This document shows positions 7,683 to 16,561 of a stretch of DNA of 45,842 bases, one piece after another. The stretch lies in the NCBI GenBank assembly GCA_047630175.1, contig JBLHVI010000021.1, positions 1 through 45,842 of the forward strand. Reading direction: 5' to 3'. The notes under the pieces were generated by a model that searched no databases, was not told where the DNA came from, and saw only the letters and a program-made list of their open reading frames with translations. Position 1 is the first letter of the stretch. Each line of letters starts with the position of its first letter. A program made the position numbers and the translations under genes. The DNA is from UBA4582 sp047630175 (GTDB taxonomy: Bacteria; Pseudomonadota; Gammaproteobacteria; Pseudomonadales; Azotimanducaceae).

Positions 7683-9080
7683 ATGACTCTTAGCCCACTG
7701 CTCGCGGTAACGCCTATCGATGGTCGTTACGCTGACAAGACCCGCGAACTGGGAGGTCTATTCAGCGAATTCGGCCTCATTCATCACCGCGTCACTGTCG
7801 AGATTCGCTGGTACCAGTTTCTGGCCGGCGCCGCTCAGATCCCCGAATTGCCAGCCTTGTCTGCGGGGGCCAACAAATACCTGAATCAGCTGGTTGATGA
7901 CTTCAGTGTCACCGATGCGGAACTGGTAAAACACTTTGAAAGCACGACCAACCACGACGTCAAGGCGGTAGAATATTTCATCAAGCAGCGCTTTCGTGAA
8001 AGTCAAGAACCTGAGTTACTGACACACCTTGAGTTTGTGCATTTCGCCTGCACGTCTGAAGATATCAACAACCTGGCCTACGCCATGATGCTGTCCCATT
8101 GCCGCAGCCGTGTGCTAAGCCGGCAGCTACCTGCCCTGATGGACCGCCTGGCTGAACTCGCCGGCCAATATGCTGCAGTACCTATGCTGTCACGAACTCA
8201 TGGCCAGATAGCGTCTCCCACTACCATGGGCAAAGAAATTGCCAATGTCGTCGCACGCCTGCGACGACAGTACCTGCAGCTGCAAGCTGTACCCATAATG
8301 GGCAAGATAAACGGCGCCGTAGGCAATTACAACGCCCACGTCTCTGCCTACCCTGACGCAGACTGGCTGGCACTGAGCGAGCAATTTGTCACATCGCTGG
8401 GACTTGTCTGGAATCCCTATACCACCCAGATAGAACCTCATGATTACATCAGCGAGTTATTCGATGCGCTCGCCCGCTTCAACACTATACTGCTGGACCT
8501 TGACCGGGATATTTGGTCCTACATATCCATCGGTTACTTCAAACAACGCAAGGTCGAAGGCGAGACTGGCTCGTCAACTATGCCTCACAAGGTCAATCCC
8601 ATCGACTTTGAAAACTCAGAGGGCAATCTGGGTATGGCCAATGCAATCCTCAACCATATGGCCGAGAAGCTGCCCGTCAGCCGCTGGCAGCGTGATCTCA
8701 CTGACTCAACGGTGCTGCGTAATCTGGGCAGCGGTATCGCTTATTCCCTGATTGCCTACAAGTCGACGCTCAAAGGGCTTGGTAAGCTGGAGCTCAACCC
8801 AGCGGCGTTGCAAGCTGACCTAGATGCGAGCTGGGAAGTCCTGGCGGAACCCATCCAAACCATCATGCGCAAATACGATATTGAGGCGCCCTACGAAAAG
8901 CTGAAAAACTTGACCCGGGGTGAATCTCTGAACCAACAACGCATCGAGGAAATGATCGCAACGCTGGGCCTGCCTGAGGAGGCCAATGAGCAAATCCGCG
9001 CCTTGACGCCAGCAAACTATATTGGTCTGGCCGTGACTTTGACCGAACGCCTACTGACTGAGGCGCAACTTGACCAATAA
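7683..9080 (+). CDS. purB: Adenylosuccinate lyase
   Basis: PurB catalyses two fumarate-releasing steps in purine synthesis: SAICAR to AICAR, and adenylosuccinate to AMP. The length is 465 residues. The fumarase/aspartase superfamily signature GSSTMPHKVNP (296-306) carries the mobile-loop catalytic serine, and SRTHGQIASPT around H173 supplies the general acid/base region. The Shine-Dalgarno upstream of the ATG is weak (CGAGATAA). The last 11 bp overlap the TTG start of roxA. The order mnmA-hflD-purB-cupin is conserved in Pseudomonas-like genomes. Confidence 0.97.
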   Translation: MTLSPLLAVTPIDGRYADKTRELGGLFSEFGLIHHRVTVEIRWYQFLAGAAQIPELPALSAGANKYLNQLVDDFSVTDAELVKHFESTTNHDVKAVEYFIKQRFRESQEPELLTHLEFVHFACTSEDINNLAYAMMLSHCRSRVLSRQLPALMDRLAELAGQYAAVPMLSRTHGQIASPTTMGKEIANVVARLRRQYLQLQAVPIMGKINGAVGNYNAHVSAYPDADWLALSEQFVTSLGLVWNPYTTQIEPHDYISELFDALARFNTILLDLDRDIWSYISIGYFKQRKVEGETGSSTMPHKVNPIDFENSEGNLGMANAILNHMAEKLPVSRWQRDLTDSTVLRNLGSGIAYSLIAYKSTLKGLGKLELNPAALQADLDASWEVLAEPIQTIMRKYDIEAPYEKLKNLTRGESLNQQRIEEMIATLGLPEEANEQIRALTPANYIGLAVTLTERLLTEAQLDQ

Positions 9081-10275
9081 CGCGCAGGAATTCGCCAAGC
9101 GTGCAGTTACCGACCCCGCCCAAAGCTGGTTCAAAAATACCCTACTGTCCTATCAGGAATTTGAGCAACAGTACTGGCGTCGCCAGCCCTGGACCGCCAA
9201 AGGAATCTTCGAAAATTTATTAGAAGATATCAACAAGACTCTGAATAGTAAGGAATTACTAGTCCTTGCAAGTAATGAAATGATAGACACTCGGATCATC
9301 AGCCGGGAACCGGCGGCATCGAAAGATGACCACCCTTACGACTATGAACTAACCCTAGGCCCCTTCGAGCAAGACCGCCTAGACACCGGTGAAATGCTTA
9401 TGCTGCAGGGATTGGAACAACACCTCGCGGTTGTCTCAGAATTACTCACTGACCACTTTAGTTTTCTGCCCCGCTGGCGCATCGATGACGTGATGGCCAG
9501 CTATGGCGATGCTGGTGCGAGCTGCGGTCCGCACTTCGACCACTACGACGTGTTTCTGCTGCAGGTACGTGGCGAGAAGCAGTGGCTGCTAGCGGATGGC
9601 CCATTCACGGACGAAGATTTGCTGCCGGACGCAGATGTTCGCTTGTTGGAGCACTTTCCCTTTAGCCAATCACTGACTCAGTCTGCCGGCGACTTGTTGT
9701 ATATTCCACCCGGTGTTGGCCACTATGGCATTGCCTCAGATGACAGCCTGACCTTATCCATTGGCCTGCGTAATCCAACGTTAGTTGAGATGATTTCGAG
9801 CTTGGCAGATCAAATTACTGACAGTATGGCAGCCACCGACACGTTGGATGATCAATTAGGCGCAGCCGACATGGGCCTGCAAACGACAGACATTGAACAG
9901 CTACGGACCAGATTAATCCCCGCCCTGTCGCAACCAGAGACCATAGGTCGATGGTTTGGCTGCTTTATGACGGAGCCACCCAGACCAGAGCTAATTGTCC
10001 CTCGCGATGATCTCCACCTAGGTGAGCGTGTTCGTCAGGGCAAGTTGGTGTGCCATCTTGCTACCCGGCTTTGCCATCAGGCCCGTGCCCACGACGCCTT
10101 GCTGTTTGTGAATGGCGAGGCGCTCGAAGCCCCCGCCAGCGCCATCACTTGGTTTACGCGATTAGCTCGCCTGCGGACAATACCCTTTAGCGATATTCCC
10201 GCAGATCCGGCGCAGCAGGCGCTAGTGACATACCTGTTAGAGACCGGCGCGGTAACATTTGAAGGCGACGAATAG
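9070..10275 (+). CDS. roxA: Cupin/JmjC ribosomal protein L16 arginine hydroxylase (RoxA/YcfD type)
   Basis: This Fe(II)/2-oxoglutarate-dependent oxygenase is of the type that hydroxylates Arg81 of ribosomal protein L16 in E. coli. The iron ligands are visible as H155-x-D157 in CGPHFDHYDVF and H218 in YIPPGVGHYG. Other family features are FLLQVRGEKQW and the N-terminal FEQQYWRRQPW. The 401-residue length fits, with a C-terminal winged-helix region. The TTG at 9070 overlaps the purB end by 11 bp, implying coupling; no upstream in-frame ATG is closer to the homologous beginning. Substrate identity is inferred from the family. Confidence 0.9.
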   Translation: MTNNAQEFAKRAVTDPAQSWFKNTLLSYQEFEQQYWRRQPWTAKGIFENLLEDINKTLNSKELLVLASNEMIDTRIISREPAASKDDHPYDYELTLGPFEQDRLDTGEMLMLQGLEQHLAVVSELLTDHFSFLPRWRIDDVMASYGDAGASCGPHFDHYDVFLLQVRGEKQWLLADGPFTDEDLLPDADVRLLEHFPFSQSLTQSAGDLLYIPPGVGHYGIASDDSLTLSIGLRNPTLVEMISSLADQITDSMAATDTLDDQLGAADMGLQTTDIEQLRTRLIPALSQPETIGRWFGCFMTEPPRPELIVPRDDLHLGERVRQGKLVCHLATRLCHQARAHDALLFVNGEALEAPASAITWFTRLARLRTIPFSDIPADPAQQALVTYLLETGAVTFEGDE

Positions 10276-10372
10276 CAAGCGCGAGTGTCCTTGTTACGAG
10301 AATAGCAATCAACAAGCACCGCTAAAGTAAACGCACAGCGATGCCTAATCTACGCGAGAAGAAGGCCTGACC

Positions 10373-11884
10373 ATGTCTGACAAACTTGAAGTCCGTGATT
10401 TTCTCATACGCAGCGCCGACTGGGCGTCAGACAAAAATAACCTGACAAATTTGCGGCGCCTCGTGTTTATCGTTGAGCAAAAGGTATCCCAAGAGGAAGA
10501 ATGGGATGGCCAAGACGAGCGCGCATACCATTGGCTGGCAACTGATCACTCAGATCGTGCCATCGGCACAGTGCGCCTGCTGGCTAGTGGTCAGGTCGGC
10601 CGAATGGCCGTACTGATTGAGTATCGCGGAACCGGCGTTGGAGCCGCATTGCTTGAGGCGGCGGTCGGTCAGGCACAACACTTGGGCATGCCCGACATTT
10701 ATCTCAATGCCCAAAGCCACGCCCTAGGTTTCTACGCGCGCGCCGGCTTTGTTAAGCACGGTGAGGAATTCATAGAAGCCGGTATTGCCCACTTCCGCAT
10801 GCACCAACTGGCCCCTGCCGATGATCTGCAAAACCCCGCCCTCGCTGCATCGCGGCGCGTAGCACAAGACCTGGCCGAGGGCATATCCTTGCGATTGTTC
10901 GACACTACCGAAGCGGACTGGCAGGCTGACGGCAAAATCATCAAGACGCTGCGACAACAGGTGCTTGTGCGTGAAATGGATCTGCCAGCGGAGATCGTCA
11001 CAGATGAAGCCGATAAAACCAGCCTGCATTGGCATGCCCAGAGTCTCGAGGGGCAGACCATCGGTGTGGTGCGCATGAGCCTTGAAGGGCATATCGGCAG
11101 TCTGGCCGTGCTGCCAGAGTACCGCGCCCGTGGCGTCGGCCAGGCTCTGTTAGAGGCCGCATTGGCAAAAGCGACGCGATTTGGGTTGTCGCGCGTGTGG
11201 GCAGCAGCGCCAACTCACTTGGCACCGTTCTACAACCGTGTGGGATTGATACCCGAAGCAGCGCCTTTTTTGGCACATAAACGCGAACATCAGGTGTTTG
11301 CTCGCGCCCTCGTCATCGATGATATTGCCCAACATCGGCGCCTGCAGGGCAAAATCAGTGGCGAAACCTATTTAAGTGAAGACCATCACTATACGCTGGG
11401 GGAAGACAAGCAGCTGTTGCTACTGCGGCATGAGGCGGAATTCAAACAGATTATCTTGGATATGTGTCAGCAGGCGCATAAATCAATCCGTATTTGGTCA
11501 CCGATGCTCGATCACAAGCTGTTTCATCACAATGATTTACGTGAAAGTTTTTCTCGTCTAGCACGTCGCAACCGCTACACCGGCATTGAGATCCTTCTTT
11601 ACGACAGCCACCGGGTCGTCACTAACACGCATGCCCTGTTAGAGATCAGCCGCAAATTGCCTTCATCGATTAAGATGAAACTGGTCCACCCGGAGTTACG
11701 CAAACTCAATCATGAATTTGTTTTGGTGGATGGCGAGGGCGTTATCTTTCGACAAGATTATGAAAGCTACGAAGGCTATGCCAAGTTTCGTGATTTCACT
11801 GAGAACCAGCGCCTCGGGCGTCAATTTAAAGCCGCCTGGGAGAGCGGTTTGTATGACCCAAACCTGCGTCAGCTGAAAATCTAG
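10373..11884 (+). CDS. Tandem GNAT acetyltransferase with C-terminal PLD-like domain
   Basis: The 503-residue protein has two GNAT domains. The first (about 8-145) resembles ElaA (LRRLVFIVEQKVSQ) and has acetyl-CoA loop RGTGVG (85-90). The second (about 170-310) has RARGVG (251-256). The two share the GxxAVLxEYR.xGVGxALLEAA pattern, so they look like an internal duplication. The rest (about 330-503) resembles a degenerate phospholipase-D-like domain: IRIWSPMLDHKLFHHNDLR, and NHEFVLVDGEGVIF where the HxKxxxxD lysine is missing. A single-GNAT gene often follows purB-cupin in Pseudomonas-like genomes; the second GNAT is the odd feature. Acetyl acceptor unknown. Its stop codon shares the palindrome CTAG with the convergent rraA stop. 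Confidence 0.85.
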   Translation: MSDKLEVRDFLIRSADWASDKNNLTNLRRLVFIVEQKVSQEEEWDGQDERAYHWLATDHSDRAIGTVRLLASGQVGRMAVLIEYRGTGVGAALLEAAVGQAQHLGMPDIYLNAQSHALGFYARAGFVKHGEEFIEAGIAHFRMHQLAPADDLQNPALAASRRVAQDLAEGISLRLFDTTEADWQADGKIIKTLRQQVLVREMDLPAEIVTDEADKTSLHWHAQSLEGQTIGVVRMSLEGHIGSLAVLPEYRARGVGQALLEAALAKATRFGLSRVWAAAPTHLAPFYNRVGLIPEAAPFLAHKREHQVFARALVIDDIAQHRRLQGKISGETYLSEDHHYTLGEDKQLLLLRHEAEFKQIILDMCQQAHKSIRIWSPMLDHKLFHHNDLRESFSRLARRNRYTGIEILLYDSHRVVTNTHALLEISRKLPSSIKMKLVHPELRKLNHEFVLVDGEGVIFRQDYESYEGYAKFRDFTENQRLGRQFKAAWESGLYDPNLRQLKI

Positions 11885-12369
11885 CCATGAGGAGACAACG
11901 CGTCTGTCGAGACGAGCAAGCCGTTGCTGTCGGCGTAGAGATATTCGCCCGGCACGAAGGTGACACCACCGAACGTCACAGGCTCGTTAAGTAAACCCAC
12001 CTGACGTTTGACGCTCTTCAGGGGATGGCTCGCCAGCGCTTGAACACCCAAGTCCATGCTGGCGATCAGATCAACGTCACGCAGGCAGCCAAATATAACA
12101 ATGCCCTGCCAGTGATTCTGTACCGCCTTCAAGGCCAGATTGTCGCCCAACAAGCCGCAGCGCAAACTGCCCCCACCGTCAACCACCAGCACTTGGCCTG
12201 CGCCCGGTTGCGCGACCTGCTGCGCGACAAGAGAATTGTCCTCGTGGCACTTGATAGTGACGATTTGTCCAGCAAAACTATTTCTGGCGCCAAAATTCCG
12301 CAATAGCGGCGCCAGCACTCTGACACGATCGGGGTAAGCATCGCAGAGGTCCGGCAGTGAATAATCCAT
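11881..12369 (-). CDS. rraA: RraA family protein, regulator of ribonuclease E activity
   Basis: This 162-residue RraA-family protein is essentially the length of E. coli RraA (161), which binds RNase E and inhibits its endonuclease activity. Recognisable stretches are CDAYPDRVRVLAPLLRNFG, VTIKCHEDNSLV, VLVVDGGGSLRCGLLGDN and GCLRDVDLIASMDLGVQAL. The same fold also includes 4-hydroxy-4-methyl-2-oxoglutarate aldolases, so a metabolic role is not excluded from sequence alone. It is convergent with the GNAT fusion (4-bp overlap) and divergent from the transglycosylase across 125 nt. Confidence 0.88.
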   Translation of the reverse strand: MDYSLPDLCDAYPDRVRVLAPLLRNFGARNSFAGQIVTIKCHEDNSLVAQQVAQPGAGQVLVVDGGGSLRCGLLGDNLALKAVQNHWQGIVIFGCLRDVDLIASMDLGVQALASHPLKSVKRQVGLLNEPVTFGGVTFVPGEYLYADSNGLLVSTDALSPHG

Positions 12370-12494
12370 CGTCTTGTCCTCGGCAGGAAATTGCCAAATA
12401 GTTAGTTTTATATGCTTGGTGGCTAGTAATATCTTTTGACGGCAGACAGAAACCAGCTAAAATCTGCTAATAATAGCAAATAGGAAGCCTTTCA

Positions 12495-13244
12495 GTGAGT
12501 CATCAAGGCGCTCACCAGCCCACACGCATGCTGATCAATGAGATTTATAGGCAACCCCCAGCCGCGCGCCATAGACTTCATCGACCGCGGACACTGTTCC
12601 AGTGGTTGATTTGTATTCTTTACTTAGCCCTATATACACTGGCCGCACAGGCTGACGTTTACATCTACCGTGGTCCCGACGGTGAACGCCTGATTACCGA
12701 CAAACCAATGAATCACGCAGATGACACGTATAAACTGATAAGCCATCGTAACTCAATGACGAATGCTGGCCATATTCTCGCCGAGCGCCCCTTTAACGAC
12801 CCCACCACGAAAATAAAAAGAACGGCTACCGTAGCCGATTTCCGTGACTATATTAACGATGCTAGCTTACAGTACCAGGTAGATCCTATCCTTGTAGAAG
12901 CCGTGATACATGTAGAGTCAGGCTTTAACCCCAACGCGGTATCCAAGAAAGGCGCGACCGGCTTGATGCAGTTAATGCACGCTACAGCGCAGCGTTATCA
13001 GGTCACCAATCGCTTGAACCCCCGGGACAATATTTATGCTGGCGTGCAGCACTTGCGCTATTTATTGACCCGTTTCGATGGCGAAATAAACCTAGTCCTC
13101 GCTGCCTATAATGCGGGTGCGGGCAGTGTCGATAAGTACAGCGGCGTGCCACCCTACCCAGAAACTAGGCGCTATATTAAAAAAGTTCTCAGCTACCAGT
13201 CTCGACTCAGTCAGCGCCCACCGCCAACGTTTGGTGGCCGCTAG
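12495..13244 (+). CDS. Membrane-anchored lytic transglycosylase (SLT family) with DUF4124-like N-terminus
   Basis: A murein-cleaving lytic transglycosylase of 249 residues, starting at GTG 12495 with Shine-Dalgarno AGGAAG 7 nt upstream. A basic N-terminus leads into one hydrophobic segment (about 35-52), either an uncleaved anchor or a signal peptide ending near AQA. Next is a short DUF4124-like beta module (DVYIYRGPDGERLITDKP, 54-71) and the SLT domain (about 113-240). The domain has catalytic Glu141 in HVESGFNPNAVSKKGATGLM, GLMQLM (156-161) and AYNAGAGSVDKY (204-215). The active site is therefore periplasmic. It is followed after 22 nt by the convergent end of the Lrp-type gene. Confidence 0.9.
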   Translation: MSHQGAHQPTRMLINEIYRQPPAARHRLHRPRTLFQWLICILYLALYTLAAQADVYIYRGPDGERLITDKPMNHADDTYKLISHRNSMTNAGHILAERPFNDPTTKIKRTATVADFRDYINDASLQYQVDPILVEAVIHVESGFNPNAVSKKGATGLMQLMHATAQRYQVTNRLNPRDNIYAGVQHLRYLLTRFDGEINLVLAAYNAGAGSVDKYSGVPPYPETRRYIKKVLSYQSRLSQRPPPTFGGR

Positions 13245-13266
13245 CGCCACGCCCTCGTAGCACATC

Positions 13267-13692
13267 TTAGCGACGGAATTTAGTCTCCAAAATCAACGAC
13301 GAGTTGGTGCGCTCAACCCCCTCAAGATTAACAATACGATCTAATACTTGGCTAATTTCGGCGGTTGAATCTGCGGCGATTTCTGCCATCAGGTCATAAT
13401 CCCCACTGACTGCGTAAAGCGCGTTCACTTGGGGCAAGTCACGCAACGCCAAATACGTGCGTCCGGTGAGCTTCTGGTTTACCACAATCAAAACATGGGC
13501 GGCTACCTGCTGACGCGCATAGTCATCACCAAACATCACGGTGTAGCCGGTTATCACACCAGTTTCTTCCAGACGTCGAATCCGACTATTGATGGTAGAG
13601 CGTGACACGCTCAGACGGCGGGCAATCTCCGAGGTGCTGCGGCGCGCGTCTTCACGCAAGCTGCTAATAATCTGTTGGTCCAGATAATTCAC
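13267..13692 (-). CDS. Lrp/AsnC family transcriptional regulator
   Basis: A 141-residue feast/famine regulator. The N-terminal winged helix-turn-helix (about 1-60) includes STSEIARRLSVSRSTINSRI, and a C-terminal RAM/Lrp ligand-binding domain follows (about 65-141, with NALYAVSGDYDLMAEIAADS). The start is GTG at 13692. It is divergent from a saccharopine/lysine dehydrogenase and an aminoadipate-semialdehyde dehydrogenase. The simplest inference is a lysine-responsive regulator of that operon and of itself. Members of this family usually bind AT-rich dyads such as the one at 13719-13760. Confidence 0.92.
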   Translation of the reverse strand: MNYLDQQIISSLREDARRSTSEIARRLSVSRSTINSRIRRLEETGVITGYTVMFGDDYARQQVAAHVLIVVNQKLTGRTYLALRDLPQVNALYAVSGDYDLMAEIAADSTAEISQVLDRIVNLEGVERTNSSLILETKFRR

Positions 13693-13716
13693 TATATTGC
13701 TTTTTATTTAGTCATA

Positions 13717-13760
13717 TTGAATGAATCTTCAATCAATTTGTATAATTTGTCTATTCATTC
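13717..13760 (+). promoter_or_regulatory. Promoter of the lysine-catabolic operon with flanking operator dyad
   Basis: A sigma70-like promoter has TTGAAT (13717-13722), an 18-bp spacer and TATAAT (13741-13746), pointing at the dehydrogenase. The perfect inverted pair GAATGAA (13719-13725) / TTCATTC (13754-13760) overlaps the -35 box at one end and the expected start point at the other. Centre-to-centre distance is 35 bp. The placement suits control by the divergent Lrp-type protein. The binding itself is inference. Confidence 0.7.
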
Positions 13761-13836
13761 TGTAGTGGCTCTTCTGTAACTTGTTTTGGCATAACGCATA
13801 TCTATCATCTGCCATACCATGATCAGGAGCGGCACT

Positions 13837-15006
13837 ATGCCCCAAACCAAAACCTCTATCGCTGTTATTGGCGCCGGTAAGATCGGCGAAACCATTGTCG
13901 ATTTACTGCTTGAGTCCGATGATTATCAGGTGACGCTGATCGACTCATCTGCTGCAATACTGGCCTTGTTTCCGTCACATCCATCACTGACCCCCATCCA
14001 GCAGGACGTCCTTGATCCCATCGCATTAGAGAAAACGTTGGCCGGCCATTTTGCCGTGCTCAGCTCCACGCCGTTTTTCCTGACCAGAACCATCGCCCAG
14101 AGCGCCCTCAATGCTGGTTGTCATTATCTTGACCTCACGGAAGATGTCGACAGCACCAACTTCGTGCGCGAACTCAGTGCCAAAGCGAGCTCGGCGTTTA
14201 TCCCGCAGTGCGGTCTGGCGCCAGGCTTTATCTCGATAGTCACCCAGAACATTGTCAGAGACTTTGATGAGCTTGACGCTATTCGCATGGCAGTGGGCGC
14301 ACTGCCTCAATATCCTTCGAACTCCCTGAGCTACAACCTCACTTGGAGCACTGATGGCGTCATCAATGAATACTGTGAACCCTGTGTTTGCGTTGAAGAC
14401 GGCAAAATTACGCATGCTCCAGCACTAGAAAACCTGCAACATTTTTCCCTTGATGGCATCAAATACGAGACCTTTAATACTTCCGGGGGCATCGGCTCGC
14501 TGGCGGAGAGTTTAGCAGGCAAGGTCTCGAGTTTGAGTTATCAGACTATTCGTTACCCCGGTCATCGCGACATCATGAAGACCCTACTGCATGACCTGCG
14601 CTTGAAGGATCGTCGCGACCTATTAAAGGATGTGCTTGAAACAGCAATACCAGCGACGCTGCAGGATGTCGTGCTGATTTTTGTCACCGTCAGCGGCAAG
14701 AAAAATGGCCGACTGATTCAACAAACCTACGCGAACAAGGTCTACGGCAAAACAATCCGCGGCATTGAACGCAGCGCGATTCAGGTCACTACCGCCTCAA
14801 GCATCTGTGCGGTTCTGGATTTATTGCGAGATGGGAAAATCCCCGATCAGGGCTTTATTATGCAGGAGGATATAGCCTTGGACCTATTTCTCAGCAACCG
14901 ATTTGGTCGCGTCTACGCCACGCAACAAAAGCACCTTGACTGCAATCAAACAGGACTGGACAACGATACACGCACGGCGCTATACAAGACATTACACACG
15001 GGGTAG
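13837..15006 (+). CDS. Saccharopine dehydrogenase family protein, probable lysine 6-dehydrogenase or saccharopine dehydrogenase
   Basis: A 389-residue NAD(P)-dependent oxidoreductase with N-terminal Rossmann motif IAVIGAGKIGETIVDLL (about 7-23) and a saccharopine dehydrogenase C-terminal domain. FIPQCGLAPGFISI is a family signature. The start is the ATG at 13837, 6 nt after CAGGAG; an upstream ATG at 13819 lies before that ribosome site. The next gene, 10 nt away, is an antiquitin-type aldehyde dehydrogenase. The pair therefore fits lysine catabolism through aminoadipate semialdehyde/piperideine-6-carboxylate. Sequence alone does not separate lysine 6-dehydrogenase from glutamate-forming saccharopine dehydrogenase. 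No lysine-ketoglutarate reductase gene is visible in the window, which leans towards direct lysine dehydrogenation. Confidence 0.85.
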   Translation: MPQTKTSIAVIGAGKIGETIVDLLLESDDYQVTLIDSSAAILALFPSHPSLTPIQQDVLDPIALEKTLAGHFAVLSSTPFFLTRTIAQSALNAGCHYLDLTEDVDSTNFVRELSAKASSAFIPQCGLAPGFISIVTQNIVRDFDELDAIRMAVGALPQYPSNSLSYNLTWSTDGVINEYCEPCVCVEDGKITHAPALENLQHFSLDGIKYETFNTSGGIGSLAESLAGKVSSLSYQTIRYPGHRDIMKTLLHDLRLKDRRDLLKDVLETAIPATLQDVVLIFVTVSGKKNGRLIQQTYANKVYGKTIRGIERSAIQVTTASSICAVLDLLRDGKIPDQGFIMQEDIALDLFLSNRFGRVYATQQKHLDCNQTGLDNDTRTALYKTLHTG

Positions 15007-15016
15007 AAGACCGAAC

Positions 15017-16528
15017 ATGAATATACAAACTACTGTTGCAGAAACACTCACGAAACTGGGCGTGACGCCCAGTGCCTACAATCAGGGCGACTTGCCCGTC
15101 TACAGTCCTATTAACGGCAGGCACGTTGCGACTGTCCAAACCCATACACCGGCTCAAGTAGACACGCTGGTAACCCAAGCCAGCGTCGCATTTAGGGCTT
15201 GGCGACAGGTACCGGGTCCCCGGCGTGGCGAACTCATTCGCCTGTTCGGTAACCAGCTACGTGTGCACAAGCAAAGCCTTGGCGAACTGGTTAGTCTGGA
15301 TAATGGCAAAATTCTCCAAGAGGGCCTCGGTGAGGTCCAAGAAATGATTGATATCTGCGACTTTGCCGTGGGCTTATCGCGCCAACTCTATGGCTTGACT
15401 ATTGCATCGGAGCGACCGTTGCACAAAATGCAGGAAAACTGGCACCCACTGGGGCCGATTGCCATCATCTCAGCGTTTAACTTCCCGGTCGCTGTATGGG
15501 CTTGGAATACAACACTCGCCATCGTCTGCGGTGATGCCGTCATCTGGAAGCCTTCCGAGAAGACGCCGCTAACGGCGCTGGCCTGCCAGGCTATTTTTGA
15601 TTCCGTGGCGCGCGACTTTGACGGCGCCCCGTCACATCTGTGTCAATTACTCATTGGCGATGCCAGCGTTGCTACCCCGTTGGTCGACGATCCACGCATA
15701 GCGCTCGTCAGCGCCACCGGCAGCACCGCTATGGGCAGGGCCGTGGCACCCCGCGTGGCTGCCCGCTTGGGACGTTCGTTGCTCGAACTCGGTGGTAACA
15801 ATGCCATTATTGTTTGTCCGACAGCCGATCTCGACATGGCCATCATGGCGATTGTCTTTGGCGCTGTGGGTACTGCCGGCCAGCGCTGCACGTCTACCCG
15901 CCGCCTGTTTGTCCACGAGTCTGTGCGCGAGCAACTAATGCCACGTCTGGTCGCGGCCTATCAGTCCGTTAATGTCGGCAATCCATTAACAGACGGCAGT
16001 CTGGTGGGTCCGCTGATCGACCGGCGCGCCTACGACCAGATGCAGACAGCACTCGATGAAGCACGGGATCAGGGCGCGGTCATTACAGGCGGCGAGCGCC
16101 TCACTATTGCCGGATTTGAGGATGCATATTACGTGCGCCCAGCGTTGGTCTCCATGCCCGCATCACAAGCCAACGTCAAACAAGAGACCTTCGCACCGAT
16201 CCTGTACGTGTTTGGTTATGAAGACCTCAGTACTGCTATCGACGCCAATAATGACGTACCTCAGGGCCTGTCAGCAGCGATCTTTACCAATGACCTGCGT
16301 GAAGCTGAGCAATTCACGGCAGCTACTGGCAGCGACACCGGTATCGCCAATGTCAATATTGGCACGAGTGGTGCGGAGATTGGTGGTGCCTTCGGCGGCG
16401 AGAAAGACACGGGAGGTGGCCGGGAATCTGGCTCTGATGCCTGGAAAAACTATATGCGTCGCAGCACCAATACCATCAACTACTCAACGCAGCTGCCGCT
16501 GGCGCAAGGCATCAAGTTCGACTTATAG
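15017..16528 (+). CDS. amaB: Piperideine-6-carboxylate / alpha-aminoadipate semialdehyde dehydrogenase (ALDH7 type)
   Basis: A 503-residue aldehyde dehydrogenase of the antiquitin (ALDH7) group, oxidising aminoadipate semialdehyde to 2-aminoadipate with NAD(P)+. The ALDH7-like NWHPLGPIAIISAFNFPVAV (141-160) is followed by WKPSEKTPL, SATGSTAMGR, the general base Glu257 (LLELGGNNA) and the catalytic Cys291 (AGQRCTSTRR). The ATG at 15017 gives the usual length. A longer frame from 14903 lies inside the previous gene and is rejected. It is co-transcribed with the dehydrogenase upstream, and the transcript probably ends at the hairpin 16562-16595. Confidence 0.9.
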   Translation: MNIQTTVAETLTKLGVTPSAYNQGDLPVYSPINGRHVATVQTHTPAQVDTLVTQASVAFRAWRQVPGPRRGELIRLFGNQLRVHKQSLGELVSLDNGKILQEGLGEVQEMIDICDFAVGLSRQLYGLTIASERPLHKMQENWHPLGPIAIISAFNFPVAVWAWNTTLAIVCGDAVIWKPSEKTPLTALACQAIFDSVARDFDGAPSHLCQLLIGDASVATPLVDDPRIALVSATGSTAMGRAVAPRVAARLGRSLLELGGNNAIIVCPTADLDMAIMAIVFGAVGTAGQRCTSTRRLFVHESVREQLMPRLVAAYQSVNVGNPLTDGSLVGPLIDRRAYDQMQTALDEARDQGAVITGGERLTIAGFEDAYYVRPALVSMPASQANVKQETFAPILYVFGYEDLSTAIDANNDVPQGLSAAIFTNDLREAEQFTAATGSDTGIANVNIGTSGAEIGGAFGGEKDTGGGRESGSDAWKNYMRRSTNTINYSTQLPLAQGIKFDL

Positions 16529-16561
16529 CTGGCACCGGTGATGCGGTTGAGGCCGCCAAAA

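Noticed and set aside
14903..15016. Longer aldehyde dehydrogenase start inside the previous gene
   Set aside because: It would overlap the dehydrogenase by over 100 nt with basic non-family sequence; ATG 15017 fits the usual length.
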